The notes under the pieces: generated by a model | Told to the model about the DNA's origin: nothing | The model's database searches: none | What the model saw: only the letters and a program-made list of their open reading frames with translations | Made by a program: the position numbers and the translations under genes | In this document: piece by piece, positions 35,099 through 44,713 of the stretch | Layout: each line of letters begins with the position of its first letter | How positions within the stretch are numbered: the first letter of the stretch is position 1 | DNA from: an uncultured Polaribacter sp. | GTDB taxonomy: Bacteria > Bacteroidota > Bacteroidia > Flavobacteriales > Flavobacteriaceae | DNA length: 64,000 bases | NCBI RefSeq assembly: GCF_947497695.1 | Contig: NZ_CANMHM010000001.1 | Span: 186,001 to 250,000, forward strand | Direction: 5' to 3'

Positions 35099-35175
35099 TG
35101 AAACAAATATATAATTTTTACGACCCTGTAAAATAAAGTTCGGTAATAATTATCAACAAAATTTTTATATATTGG

Positions 35176-36294
35176 TTGTCAAATTGTTATGTATTGAAAG
35201 ACGAAAAACTACTTGCCATCTTAAGATTGCAAAAAAGCAAAGCTATAGGAGATATTCTTGCCAAGAAACTCATTGTAAATGTGGGAGATGTCTCTCAAAT
35301 TTTTAAAGAAAAAGCAACATCTTTATCAAAAATAAACGGAATAGGAAATCACGTACTAAAACACCTTTTTGATGAAAAAAACGTCAAATTAGCAGCACAA
35401 GAGTTCAAATATATAAAAGATAATAACATTGCTTTTTCGTATTTTTTAGAAGATGATTACCCAAAAAATTTACAACATTGTATAGACAGCCCAATTCTAT
35501 TATTTAAAGATGGAAATATCGATTTTTCTAACCAAAAAATTATTTCAATTGTTGGTACAAGAAATATCAGTTCTTATGGTCGTGATTTTTGCCTTCAATT
35601 TATCAAAGAAATTGCCCAATACAATCCTATAATTGTAAGTGGTTTTGCTTATGGTGTAGATATTTGTGCACACAAAGCAGCCATCAAAAATAATTTACAA
35701 ACTATTGCTGTTTTGGCTCATGGTTTTGAACAAATTTATCCAAAGGTTCATAAAAAATACATCCATCAAGTAAATGAAAATGGTGGCTTTTTAACCGAAT
35801 TTTGGAGTGAAGAAGATCCTTTAAGAGAAAACTTTTTAAAACGAAATAGAATTGTTGCAGGCATTTCTAAGGCAACAATTATTATAGAATCTGCATCTAA
35901 AGGAGGCTCTTTAGTTACAGCAGATATTGCCAATTCTTATAATAAAGATGTATTTGCTGTACCTGGCAGAACTACAGATATTTATAGCAAAGGCTGTAAT
36001 AGTTTAATAAAAAACAACAGGGCACATTTACTAAATTCTGCTAGTGATGTTGTAAAAATGCTCAATTGGGATGTTGAAGAAAAACCCAAATTAATTCAGA
36101 AACAATTGTTTTTAGAATTAAATGAAAACGAACAAAAAATATACGATTTTTTACATCAAAAGGGGCAACAAGTATTAGATGTAATTTCTTTAGAATGTAA
36201 TATCCCAATTTATCAATTGTCATCCATTTTACTACAAATGGAATTAAACGGCATCGCAAAACCATTGCCAGGTAAGATGTTTGAAATTGTGTAA
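35176..36294 (+). CDS. dprA: DNA processing protein DprA
   Basis: DprA loads RecA on incoming single-stranded DNA during natural transformation. The Rossmann core has ISIVGTRNISSYG, VSGFAYGVDICAHKAA, FLKRNRIVAGISKATIIIES and GGSLVTADIANSYNKDVFAVPG; the N-terminal helices hold an HhH-like SKINGIGNHVLKHLF, and a winged-helix tail begins near 310. No ATG fits: TTG codons at 35176 or 35194 are the candidate starts, and 35194 (MKDEKLLAIL) is nearer the family N-terminus. The length is about 366-372 residues. Confidence 0.94.
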   Translation: MSNCYVLKDEKLLAILRLQKSKAIGDILAKKLIVNVGDVSQIFKEKATSLSKINGIGNHVLKHLFDEKNVKLAAQEFKYIKDNNIAFSYFLEDDYPKNLQHCIDSPILLFKDGNIDFSNQKIISIVGTRNISSYGRDFCLQFIKEIAQYNPIIVSGFAYGVDICAHKAAIKNNLQTIAVLAHGFEQIYPKVHKKYIHQVNENGGFLTEFWSEEDPLRENFLKRNRIVAGISKATIIIESASKGGSLVTADIANSYNKDVFAVPGRTTDIYSKGCNSLIKNNRAHLLNSASDVVKMLNWDVEEKPKLIQKQLFLELNENEQKIYDFLHQKGQQVLDVISLECNIPIYQLSSILLQMELNGIAKPLPGKMFEIV

Positions 36295-36330
36295 ATTTAA
36301 TGCGTATTTTTGTAGAATACCCCATCAATA

Positions 36331-37398
36331 ATGAAAGAAAAGAAAAAATTAATTTCTAGAAAAAAACCAACTTTTCCTGTAAATGAAGAGTTAGCTGGTT
36401 TTCTAAAAAAACATAATAGAAGTACTAAAATTAGTATTTTATATGATGATTTACTGCGTTTTCAAGGTGCAATTTCTGTTTTTGATAAAAATGATAAAGA
36501 CACACTTTGGGTAAGTACTTATTATTCTGAATTTGATAAAATAGAAATAGATTTAAGCCTAAAAAAAATATACACATTATTACATTCTGATGGAAATGAA
36601 AACACCATTCCGTTTTTAAATATTGATGCCATTGATTTCTGTACGTTTGGTAATTCTAAACCCTTTAGAATAAAAGTTAGAAATATTTTAAATGATAATT
36701 TTACCTATTTTTATGTAAAACAAGCAGATGCTTCTCGTATTTATGGTTTAGAATTAGAACATATACTATCTCCTTATACCATGAATTATTTGGTGTATAA
36801 AGACACTTTAATAGAAGAGCATATTTCTGGTATTCCTGGAGATGATTTTATAGCCAATACACTTCCAAACTGTACTGAGTTAGAAAAATCTCAAATAGCC
36901 AAAGAGTTTGTAAAATTTAAAGAACGTTGCTTTATTCGTCTTTTGGGTGATATGCGTTCTTACAATTACGTAATTACACCTATTCACGATTTTGATAAAA
37001 TTGTTTATAAAGTTAGAGCCATTGATTTTGACCAACAATCTTTTGAAGGAAACTTAAAAGTGTACAACCTACAATTTATGAAAGAAAATTTTAGAATGGT
37101 AGAAATGGTTAGCAAAAAATTACAAAATAGCTCCATTCATCAATATCAAATTGAAGAGCGATCTTATATTGCAAAAAGAATGATTAGCTCTCCAGATAGA
37201 ACTGCTCATATTATTAGATGTATGAAAAATGACACGATTTCTTTTCCAGAAAATGTAGCACTTCTAAAAAAACACCTTATAAAATATGTTGGTGATGTAG
37301 AGTTTAAAAAATGCAAAAACATGGGCGAAGTTTTAGAAACCGTTTTAGCATTTGTAAAACGTAATTATTTAGATATCAGTAATAAAGAATTATTTTAA
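36331..37398 (+). CDS. Uncharacterised protein with a kinase-like motif set
   Basis: This 355-residue cytoplasmic protein follows dprA by 36 bases. No family name is recognised. In order it has YFYVK with Lys130 in a strand, Glu141 in a helix (RIYGLELEHI), a hinge-like LIEEHISGIPGDDF at 160-173, LLGDMRSYNYVI at 204-215 (Asp207, Asn212) and AIDFDQQ at 230-236 (Asp232/Asp234). This order copies the ATP Lys, helix-C Glu, catalytic-loop Asp/Asn and DFG-like Asp of protein-kinase-like or aminoglycoside-phosphotransferase folds. The kinase reading is an inference. Confidence 0.6.
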   Translation: MKEKKKLISRKKPTFPVNEELAGFLKKHNRSTKISILYDDLLRFQGAISVFDKNDKDTLWVSTYYSEFDKIEIDLSLKKIYTLLHSDGNENTIPFLNIDAIDFCTFGNSKPFRIKVRNILNDNFTYFYVKQADASRIYGLELEHILSPYTMNYLVYKDTLIEEHISGIPGDDFIANTLPNCTELEKSQIAKEFVKFKERCFIRLLGDMRSYNYVITPIHDFDKIVYKVRAIDFDQQSFEGNLKVYNLQFMKENFRMVEMVSKKLQNSSIHQYQIEERSYIAKRMISSPDRTAHIIRCMKNDTISFPENVALLKKHLIKYVGDVEFKKCKNMGEVLETVLAFVKRNYLDISNKELF

Positions 37399-37419
37399 TT
37401 TTTTTAGAAGCTATTTCCA

Positions 37420-37478
37420 GCTTTCCACTATATCTTTTTGCTGAAAAAGCAAAAAGGATGCCGTTTCAATCTGGGCTA
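37420..37478 (+). repeat. Dispersed structured repeat, copy 2
   Basis: CTTTCCACTATATC, a hairpin TTTTTGCTGAAAAAGCAAAAA and GGATGCCGTTTCAATC form the core of an element whose other copy lies on the opposite strand at 47002-47085. Followed by a TCTGGGCTAC tail. It occupies the gap between the kinase-like gene and the EamA transporter gene. No frame is open through it. Confidence 0.65.
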
Positions 37479-37576
37479 CAACTTGTTTGCCAACTTATTG
37501 TCATTCTATGTAAAACAGTAATCTAAAACAGTTTTTTATGGATTCCTGCCTTTGTCAGAATCACAATTAAAGAACA

Positions 37577-38434
37577 TCATTTCTTACTTCTTATACTTTC
37601 AATAACAACCGTTAATAAAATTAAACTTCCACCAATATAGGTATTAAAACTTGGTACTTCATTTACAAATATATAGGCAATAATAATTCCAAATATTGGC
37701 TGTACACTACTAATAATACTTGCTGTAGCCACAGAAAAATGTTTTAAAGAATACACCAACATTGTATGGCCAATTGCAGTAGTTAATAATGCAACTAACA
37801 CCAAAAGTGGCAGTTGACTTTCAATATTAGAAAAATCACTAAAAAATAATACAGGTATTAATAATACAGAAACAATAATCATTTGATGCAGCATTAACAT
37901 ACTTCCGTTATAATTTTTAACATGCTTTTTTAAAGTCAGATTTCTAAGAGAATAACAAAAGGCAGAAAAAATTCCGAATAAAATTCCTTTTAAATATTGG
38001 TTCTCTAAAGATAAATCTGGCACTAACATATACACACCCAACAAAACTAAAAAAGCAAGTAAAACATGCACAGGATTTAGCTTTTGCTTTGAAAAAAAAG
38101 GCTCAAGTAAAGCAGTTATTACAGGAAACGTAAACATAGACAGCATACCAATTGCAACATTAGAGAGCTTTAAAGCATAAAAATAAGTTACCCAATGTGC
38201 AGCCATAAAAAAACCACTGACCAAAAAAGAAATAAAATCTTTTTTAGAGCTAATTTTTAAATCGATTTTTTTGAATCTACAAAAAATATAAATAAATACA
38301 GTAGCTAAACTTGCTCTACAAAATATAATTAGTTCTGGGGCTAAAGCAATATACTTACCCAATACACCAGAAGTACTTATAAAAAGTGTACCTAAAAGTA
38401 GAAGTAAAACATTTTTTCCGTGAGAATTTTCCAT
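37577..38434 (-). CDS. EamA family drug/metabolite transporter
   Basis: Ten hydrophobic segments form two EamA repeats in 285 residues. The second repeat ends with AIGHTMLVYSLKHFSVATAS and VQPIFGIIIAYIFVNEVPS, the typical DMT glutamate-bearing C-terminal half. The start at 38434 (MENSHGKN) is preferred; the frame runs 11 codons further up but that tail is not conserved-looking. The substrate is unknown. It is preceded by the terminator of the desaturase gene, so it is transcribed alone. Confidence 0.9.
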   Translation of the reverse strand: MENSHGKNVLLLLLGTLFISTSGVLGKYIALAPELIIFCRASLATVFIYIFCRFKKIDLKISSKKDFISFLVSGFFMAAHWVTYFYALKLSNVAIGMLSMFTFPVITALLEPFFSKQKLNPVHVLLAFLVLLGVYMLVPDLSLENQYLKGILFGIFSAFCYSLRNLTLKKHVKNYNGSMLMLHQMIIVSVLLIPVLFFSDFSNIESQLPLLVLVALLTTAIGHTMLVYSLKHFSVATASIISSVQPIFGIIIAYIFVNEVPSFNTYIGGSLILLTVVIESIRSKK

Positions 38435-38468
38435 TATATAGTCATCTAAGTTGTAAAGAAATATCAAA

Positions 38469-38503
38469 AAAACTCTTCAAATTTAAAAATCTGAAGAGTT
38501 GAT
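38469..38503 (-). terminator. Terminator of the acyltransferase-desaturase operon
   Basis: On the minus strand AACTCTTCAGA, a short AT loop and TGAAGAGTT form a stem directly followed by a run of seven T. It lies downstream of the desaturase stop. Confidence 0.8.
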
Positions 38504-38544
38504 ATATGTTTAACTAAACATTCATTTAGGTAGTATTAAAAAAA

Positions 38545-39525
38545 CTAAGCGGGTAACATCCACTTAAAATTAAATTTTGTATCAGGCACTACAATTCTTT
38601 CTGTAATTCTATACATTCTGTCTGGTAATTTCATTAAATAATCTCTTGCTTTTTCTGCTTCAGGAGTTAAGTTTGTAATCTTATCTATTTCCCAAGCAGT
38701 ATTTAATTTTTTTAGAATATCTACATAATCAAAACCTGTATAAACCCCAACTCTTTGTGCTACAGAAGAAAAATCATCAAACAAACTTCCTTTTGCTCCA
38801 AATGATTCTCTTAAATGCATTGCTGGCATTACTATTTTGTATTTCATCATGTGTTGAAAAGCCAACATCATTTCAGAAGCATCTATCTTAAAAATTTCTT
38901 TAACAAATTCTGTATAGGCTTGGTGATGACGCATTTCATCCCCAGCAATAATTTTAGACATTTTTGCCAATGCTTTGTGTCCTTTTTTACGTGCAATTTT
39001 AGCTACATTATTATGAGAAACATAAGTTGCCAATTCTTGAAAACTGGTATACACAAAGTTTTTGTAAGGATCTGTAGAAGTACCAATATCAAAACCATCT
39101 GCTATTAAATGTTGTGTAGAAATTTCAACTTCACGCATATTTACACGTCCAGACAAGTATAAGTATTTATTTAAAACATCTCCATGTCTGTTTTCTTCTG
39201 CAGTCCAAGTTCTTACCCATTTTGCCCAGCTATTATCTGGGTCTTGGCAAACCCCATCTAAATCTAATAACCAAGATTCATAAGTTGGTAATGCTTCTTC
39301 AGTAATGGTATCTCCAACTAAAACTACCCAAAAATCATCATGTAATTCTTTAGATAATTCTCTAATTTCTTCTACTTCTGTAATAAAAGAATCTTTTTGA
39401 GAGTTTGGTAAAAAGTCTGTTGGTTGCCAAATTTTTTCTGCCGGTATTAAATACTTATCCATAAAAGTATCCATACTTTTCTCTAACGTAAGCATTACTT
39501 CCTTTCTAATATTTTTTATAGACAT
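38545..39525 (-). CDS. Acyl-ACP desaturase (ferritin-like di-iron)
   Basis: This 326-residue soluble desaturase inserts a double bond into stearoyl- or palmitoyl-ACP. The di-iron motifs are EENRHG (TAEENRHGDVLNKYL, about 130-144) and DEMRHH (AGDEMRHHQAYTEF, about 214-227), with additional Glu ligands in EELSKELHDDFWVV-like and FQELATY helices. It supports cold adaptation of membrane lipids. It lies 5 bases downstream of plsC, so both work in phospholipid synthesis. Confidence 0.93.
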   Translation of the reverse strand: MSIKNIRKEVMLTLEKSMDTFMDKYLIPAEKIWQPTDFLPNSQKDSFITEVEEIRELSKELHDDFWVVLVGDTITEEALPTYESWLLDLDGVCQDPDNSWAKWVRTWTAEENRHGDVLNKYLYLSGRVNMREVEISTQHLIADGFDIGTSTDPYKNFVYTSFQELATYVSHNNVAKIARKKGHKALAKMSKIIAGDEMRHHQAYTEFVKEIFKIDASEMMLAFQHMMKYKIVMPAMHLRESFGAKGSLFDDFSSVAQRVGVYTGFDYVDILKKLNTAWEIDKITNLTPEAEKARDYLMKLPDRMYRITERIVVPDTKFNFKWMLPA

Positions 39526-39530
39526 TGTTT

Positions 39531-40259
39531 TTATTTTATATGTTCTTTAATAACTGATTCTGTTTTTTCTAACAATTCATCAAACGGTAATGAATCTATT
39601 TTAATAGGCTTGTGTGCAGTAATTGTAATTGGATTTCCTATACCTAAAGGAAATTTGCCATACTTAAAAATTTGCCAAGAATTGTTTATGGTTAAAGGCA
39701 CAATATAACCATCTTTATTAAATTTGGTTATTACCTTTAATCCACTTGTGGCAAAACGTTTAGGCACACCATCTTTACTTCTAGTTCCTTCAGGAAAAAT
39801 AACGCCACTCCATTTATTTTTATTGATTCTTTTTCCAAATTTAATCAACTCACTAATAGATTGTTTGGAATCATTTCTATCAATTAATGCTGCACCTCCT
39901 TTTTTTAAATTATAAGATACACTTGGTGCTCCTTTACCCAACTCTATCTTTGCAACAAATTTAGGATTATACTTTCTAAAATACCAACCTATTGGTGGAA
40001 TATCTGCAATTGCCTGATGATTTGCAACAAAAATAATTGAAGTATTTTCTGGTATTTTATGTTTGTTAATTACACGAACTGTTACCCCAATTATTAACAT
40101 AGATTTTACTAAGCAATAATTTAAAGCAGCTACTACTTTTGCATGTCCTTTTTGTCCGAATAAATTAAAACTCAACCATTGAAATGGATGAAAAATAATT
40201 AATAAAAGCGTAAAAGAAAATACAAAAATTGGTGATAATATGTAACTTAAAAACTTCAT
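39531..40259 (-). CDS. plsC: 1-acyl-sn-glycerol-3-phosphate acyltransferase
   Basis: PlsC transfers an acyl chain to lysophosphatidic acid, giving phosphatidic acid. Motif I is NHQAIAD (His81-x4-Asp86), motif III is FPEGTRSKDG at about 156-165, followed by the proline-bearing VPLTINNSW. One N-terminal membrane helix (about 5-25) anchors the 242-residue protein. It is 3 bases downstream of the small membrane gene and 5 bases upstream of the desaturase gene. Confidence 0.93.
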   Translation of the reverse strand: MKFLSYILSPIFVFSFTLLLIIFHPFQWLSFNLFGQKGHAKVVAALNYCLVKSMLIIGVTVRVINKHKIPENTSIIFVANHQAIADIPPIGWYFRKYNPKFVAKIELGKGAPSVSYNLKKGGAALIDRNDSKQSISELIKFGKRINKNKWSGVIFPEGTRSKDGVPKRFATSGLKVITKFNKDGYIVPLTINNSWQIFKYGKFPLGIGNPITITAHKPIKIDSLPFDELLEKTESVIKEHIK

Positions 40260-40262
40260 ATT

Positions 40263-40685
40263 TTAAAACCAATTACTCCAAGGAATTCTTGATAGTATTA
40301 ATAACAATGCTACTCCATAAAAAATAGCAAATGTTTTAAATTTTGCATTATCTCTAATTTTCTTTTTGTGCTTAGACCAACCAATTGTAATTAGTATAAT
40401 AGCAATAATCATTGTAATAGGATGCTCTACTGCTAATAATCTGGCTGCTTTATTTCCCATAACTTCTGCACCATTTTCTTTTAAAGCTTTAAACCAAGGC
40501 GACATAAAGTACCAACCCAAACCAATTAATAACTGAATATGAGATAAAATTAAGGTAAATAACCCTAGTCTTAAATCTTTATCTTTAAACTCTTTTTTTT
40601 GTGTGAACCCTAATATTGCATTTACAACGGTAAATAATAAAATTGCAAGTACTAAATATGCCCAATATGAGTGTAATTCTTTCAT
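40263..40685 (-). CDS. Small four-helix membrane protein with conserved-looking histidines
   Basis: The 140-residue protein has four hydrophobic segments (about 7-28, 41-62, 86-106, 118-134). Histidines lie at the membrane borders in MKELHSYWAY, ILSHIQLLIG and AVEHPITM, reminiscent of haem-binding cytochrome b-like helices, though no family is recognised with certainty. It starts the operon with plsC and the desaturase gene; a redox role in desaturation would make sense but is a guess. A TAAATTTG -7-like box sits at 40718-40725. Confidence 0.75.
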   Translation of the reverse strand: MKELHSYWAYLVLAILLFTVVNAILGFTQKKEFKDKDLRLGLFTLILSHIQLLIGLGWYFMSPWFKALKENGAEVMGNKAARLLAVEHPITMIIAIILITIGWSKHKKKIRDNAKFKTFAIFYGVALLLILSRIPWSNWF

Positions 40686-40815
40686 TTTTTTATGATTTTT
40701 ATAATCCTGTAAAGTTACAAATTTATATATAAATTATCTGTTAAAATAAACCACCTAAATGTTTGTTATGTGATATTAACTTTAAATTTTAATTAGAATC
40801 TTTTAAGATTAAAAA

Positions 40816-42384
40816 CTATTGTTTGTTCAATAATTTATTTGCCAATTCTTTTCCTAATTCTACCCCAAATTGATCGTAACTATAAATATTCCATACAATA
40901 CCTTGTGTATAAATTTTATGTTCATATAAAGCAATTAACTTTCCTAAAGATTTTGGAGTTAATTTATCAAAAAGAATGGCGTTACTTGGTCTGTTTCCTT
41001 CAAAAACTTTAAAAGGTAAAAGGGTTTCAATTTTAGCTTCGTTACCAGAAGTTTTTAATTCTAAATGCACTTCTTCTTTTGTTTTACCAAAAGCCAAAGC
41101 TTCCATTTGCCCATAATAATTGGCCATTAATTTTTTATGATGATCTGTTAAACCATATAAAGATTCTTTATAACCAATAAAATCTGCAGGAATTAACTTT
41201 GTACCTTGATGCACCAATTGCATAAAAGCATGCTGCATGTTTGTACCTGTGCTACCCCAAACAATAGTGCCTGTTTGGTAGTCTATTGTATCTCCATTTC
41301 TATCTACACCTTTACCATTACTTTCCATAATAGCTTGTTGTAAATAATCTGGTAGCTTTTTTAAATATTGAGAATAAGGTAAAACAGCCTCTGTTTCTGC
41401 TCCGTAAAAGTTATTATACCAAACACTTAACAAGGCCAAAATAACTGGAATGTTTTGGTCGAAATCTGTATTTTTATAATGCAAATCCATCTCTTCTGCT
41501 CCTTCTAACAACTCCTTGTAGTTATCATAACCAACAGACAAACTGATGGATAAACCTACAGCAGACCAAAGTGAAAAACGACCTCCAACCCAATTCCACA
41601 TTGTAAAAACGTTGCTTTTATCAATCCCGAAATTAACAACTGCTTCTAAATTTGTAGAAACAGCCACAAAATGTTTTGGAATATCAAAAATGGTTGCAGA
41701 TTTTAAAAACCAATTTTTAAGCGTTTCTGCATTTGTAATGGTTTCTTGAGTAGTAAATGTTTTAGATACAATTACAAAAAGTGTTGTTTCAGGATTTAAT
41801 TCTTTAATAATTTCAGAAACATGATCACCATCTATATTAGATACAAAATGAGTTGTTAACTGATTTTTATAATATTTTAAAGATTCTACAACCATATCTG
41901 GACCTAAATCAGATCCTCCAATACCAATATTTACAATATCTGTAATCGATTTACCTGTGTATCCTTTCCATTTTCCAGAAATTACCTTGTTAGAAAAACT
42001 TTTAATTTTTCTAAGAGCAGCTTGTATTTGTGGTTTTATATTTTTTCCATTAACTAAAATAGGTTCTTCAGATGAACTTCTTAAAGCAGTATGTAAAACA
42101 GATCTACCTTCTGTTGCATTTATTATTTCACCAGAAAATTGTTTTTCTATTGCATCTTTTAAATCAACCTCTTCTGCTAATTTAACTAATAAATTGATTG
42201 TTTCTTTTGTGATTCTATTTTTAGAAAAATCGACTGATAAATCGTTTAATTTCAGAGAAAAATCTTGTTTTCTATTTACTTCTTTATCTAAATTTTTTAT
42301 ATTGATATTTTTAATATCATTAAAATGATTAGATAATGCTGTCCAAGCAGTTGTTGTAGTTGGGTTGATGTTTTTTAAAGCCAT
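40816..42384 (-). CDS. pgi: Glucose-6-phosphate isomerase
   Basis: PGI interconverts glucose-6-phosphate and fructose-6-phosphate. The family motifs IGIGGSDLGPDMV (about 153-165), KTFTTQETITNAETL, VGGRFSLWSAVGLS and ESNGKGVDRNG with the catalytic Glu are present, followed by GSTGTNMQHAFMQLVHQGT with the catalytic His. Its 522 residues are slightly short of the usual 545 but complete. It lies 4 bases downstream of the M23 lipoprotein gene. Confidence 0.97.
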   Translation of the reverse strand: MALKNINPTTTTAWTALSNHFNDIKNINIKNLDKEVNRKQDFSLKLNDLSVDFSKNRITKETINLLVKLAEEVDLKDAIEKQFSGEIINATEGRSVLHTALRSSSEEPILVNGKNIKPQIQAALRKIKSFSNKVISGKWKGYTGKSITDIVNIGIGGSDLGPDMVVESLKYYKNQLTTHFVSNIDGDHVSEIIKELNPETTLFVIVSKTFTTQETITNAETLKNWFLKSATIFDIPKHFVAVSTNLEAVVNFGIDKSNVFTMWNWVGGRFSLWSAVGLSISLSVGYDNYKELLEGAEEMDLHYKNTDFDQNIPVILALLSVWYNNFYGAETEAVLPYSQYLKKLPDYLQQAIMESNGKGVDRNGDTIDYQTGTIVWGSTGTNMQHAFMQLVHQGTKLIPADFIGYKESLYGLTDHHKKLMANYYGQMEALAFGKTKEEVHLELKTSGNEAKIETLLPFKVFEGNRPSNAILFDKLTPKSLGKLIALYEHKIYTQGIVWNIYSYDQFGVELGKELANKLLNKQ

Positions 42385-42388
42385 ATTT

Positions 42389-43651
42389 TCAATTTTGTGC
42401 TATAGTTTCTATAGCATCTGGTTTTTTAGCAGGGAGTACTTTATTTTGAAGCTGATATTTTAAAGGTCTTATAAACTCTAAATATCTAGGTTTCATACTT
42501 TTTTTTAGAGGTTCTGCAGATGGTAATTTTTCTTTAAAAGGGTCTACTTGTTTACCATGTTTCCAAAAACGGTAACAAACATGTGGTCCACCTGTATTTC
42601 CAGTCATTCCTACCCAACCAATTACATCTCCTTGTTTTACATATTGTCCTTTTTTTACCTTACGTTTTCTCATATGTAAGTATTGTGTAGAATAGGTGCT
42701 GTTATGTTTAATTTTTACATAATTACCATTGCCACCTCTTCTTGCAGATTCAGAAACAGTACCACTTGCTGTTGCTAAAATTGGTGTTCCTATTTTGGCT
42801 GCAAAATCGGTACCTCTGTGAGGTTTAATTTTGTTTCCATAATAGGCAATTCTTCTTCTTAAATTATACCTAGAGGATATTCTATATTGAAACTTAATAG
42901 GAGATTTTAAAAATTGACTACGAAGCATGTTTCCTTTTTCATCATAATATTCTGATACGCCTTTAATAGAATCTACCATAAATTTAAAAGCAAATAAATC
43001 TTGCCCTTTGTGTTTAAATACTGCCGATTTTACATCTCCATAACCAGCAGATAAAGTGTCATTTATAAACTTTTCTTCGTAAATAAATTTAAAGGAATCT
43101 CCTTTCTGAAGTTTATAGAAATCTAAAGTCCAAGCATATATATCTGCAATTTTATAGGTTAAGTTAGGTTTTAATTTTAAACTATCCATTGTAATAGATA
43201 AATTAGAATTGATAACACCTTCTGCAATTTTTACAACTGTTTTAATTGGTTTTTTATGCAGTTTAGCAACAATTAGCGAATCTTTAAAATCTACAATAGT
43301 GGCATCAATTTTATTGTGTTTGTATATAAAAACTTGTGCTTTTTTAATTGAATCTTTACTTGCTAAAATGGTGTAAGGTTTGCCAACTCTTACTTTTCTT
43401 ACATCAAAAACATCTTTAATAGTATGTGCTATTTTATTTATTTTTGGAGATATTACATGGTGCTTGTCTAAAATAGCTCCAAAACTGTCTCCTTTTTGTA
43501 TGGTATCTTGTATTACATTAAAATCATCTAAATTATAACCAAACCTAATTTCAGGTATTTTTTTTTCAAGTTTAATATCAGGACTTTTGCTTGTGTTTTT
43601 ACAAGATAAAAAAAAAGCAATAAACAGTAAAAAGGGGAGTGTTTTTTTCAA
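42389..43651 (-). CDS. M23 family peptidase lipoprotein with variant zinc site
   Basis: Lipobox FLSC gives Cys17. Residues about 55-270 form an N-terminal region with LysM/SH3-like strands (IQKGDSFGAILDKHHV), and the LytM domain spans about 280-400. The first zinc motif HRGTDFAAKIGTPILA is intact. The second, normally HxH, reads GGPHVCYRFW, so the last His ligand is Cys. Cys can bind zinc, so activity is possible. The 420-residue protein is probably a murein endopeptidase of the envelope; pgi follows 4 bases later. Confidence 0.88.
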   Translation of the reverse strand: MKKTLPFLLFIAFFLSCKNTSKSPDIKLEKKIPEIRFGYNLDDFNVIQDTIQKGDSFGAILDKHHVISPKINKIAHTIKDVFDVRKVRVGKPYTILASKDSIKKAQVFIYKHNKIDATIVDFKDSLIVAKLHKKPIKTVVKIAEGVINSNLSITMDSLKLKPNLTYKIADIYAWTLDFYKLQKGDSFKFIYEEKFINDTLSAGYGDVKSAVFKHKGQDLFAFKFMVDSIKGVSEYYDEKGNMLRSQFLKSPIKFQYRISSRYNLRRRIAYYGNKIKPHRGTDFAAKIGTPILATASGTVSESARRGGNGNYVKIKHNSTYSTQYLHMRKRKVKKGQYVKQGDVIGWVGMTGNTGGPHVCYRFWKHGKQVDPFKEKLPSAEPLKKSMKPRYLEFIRPLKYQLQNKVLPAKKPDAIETIAQN

Positions 43652-43763
43652 GAAAGCGTATCATTAATTATATCTTTCAAAAATACAAATAAAAAAGTTT
43701 TTTTTAGGTATCTAAAGGTATGAAGTTGTAATAACTATTTTTTTAAAAAATGAAATTTAAAAA

Positions 43764-44543
43764 CTATTCAGCAACAAACGTGTTAGTTAATCCTTTGTAT
43801 TGCTCTAATTCTGCTCTAAGAGAACCAACTGCTAAATCTGCTTTCATCTTAATAGGAATTTTATTAGCATCATCAGTAATCCACATTGTTACACTTTCTT
43901 GTGCTTTAAATATTCTACCAGATTGTACTAAAGGTCTAAAAATCATTGTTTTTACTTTGCCAAATTTTGTTTTTAAAACTTCTCTACCTAAAAATCGTAA
44001 TTTAAAAGGATATACTTGAGAATCTAGAAACATATCAATTGCTATTTCCTCTCCTTTATTCATGTTTTTAACATCTCTGTTTCTTAAATAATAAAAAGAA
44101 GAAAGTACATCTTGTACTTTATCAAATGCAACAGAAGTGTCTTTTTGACTGTTAAAATCTTGGGTATAAGCTTTTTTAGAATTGTAGTTAAATGATGTTA
44201 TTCTGTTTTTTTTATAACCCCCTTCATCTATTTTTCTTTTAAAAAGGTAAGGTTTTATAGTGTCTTTATCAAAATAAGATTCATAAGTATCATCTACTTT
44301 AAAAAACCATTTTATCATTCCAGTAGTCCAACCAGTCCCTTTTGTGTAGAACACTTTTTTACCATTTAAACTGGTTTCTTTTACTTCTAAAACTGCTGTT
44401 CCTGCTCTTAAAAAGCCACTATAACTCATTTTATAACGTAAAGATTCTCCGCTTTTAAAAGCTACTTTTTTTTCTTGACTAAATGTGGTTGTCAAAAATA
44501 ATAGAGTAAAAAATAATAGGACTTGTTTTTTCATAGTATTCAA
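43764..44543 (-). CDS. DUF3108 domain-containing exported protein
   Basis: A signal peptide (about 1-22, ending TTFSQ) precedes a 235-residue beta-rich domain with FKSGESLRYKMSYSGFLRAGTAVLEV, SSFYYLRNRDV and VTMWITDDANKIPIKMKADLAVGSLRAEL, the DUF3108 pattern. The protein belongs to the periplasm or outer membrane; its function is unknown. In position it lies between tryptophan dioxygenase and the M23 lipoprotein gene on the same strand, but about 110-170 bases from each. Confidence 0.88.
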   Translation of the reverse strand: MNTMKKQVLLFFTLLFLTTTFSQEKKVAFKSGESLRYKMSYSGFLRAGTAVLEVKETSLNGKKVFYTKGTGWTTGMIKWFFKVDDTYESYFDKDTIKPYLFKRKIDEGGYKKNRITSFNYNSKKAYTQDFNSQKDTSVAFDKVQDVLSSFYYLRNRDVKNMNKGEEIAIDMFLDSQVYPFKLRFLGREVLKTKFGKVKTMIFRPLVQSGRIFKAQESVTMWITDDANKIPIKMKADLAVGSLRAELEQYKGLTNTFVAE

Positions 44544-44713
44544 ACTTATAAAAAAGTAATGACAATTACCATTCCAAAATAAAAAAAGTCATTTACAAAT
44601 AGCTTATAAGAGACTTTTTATGATAATATTAGGGTTCTGTTAAAAGCAGTTTTACTTTTATTAACTAATAAGGTCTATTATTTTGCAACGTTTTAAAATT
44701 GAATTTTATGAAC

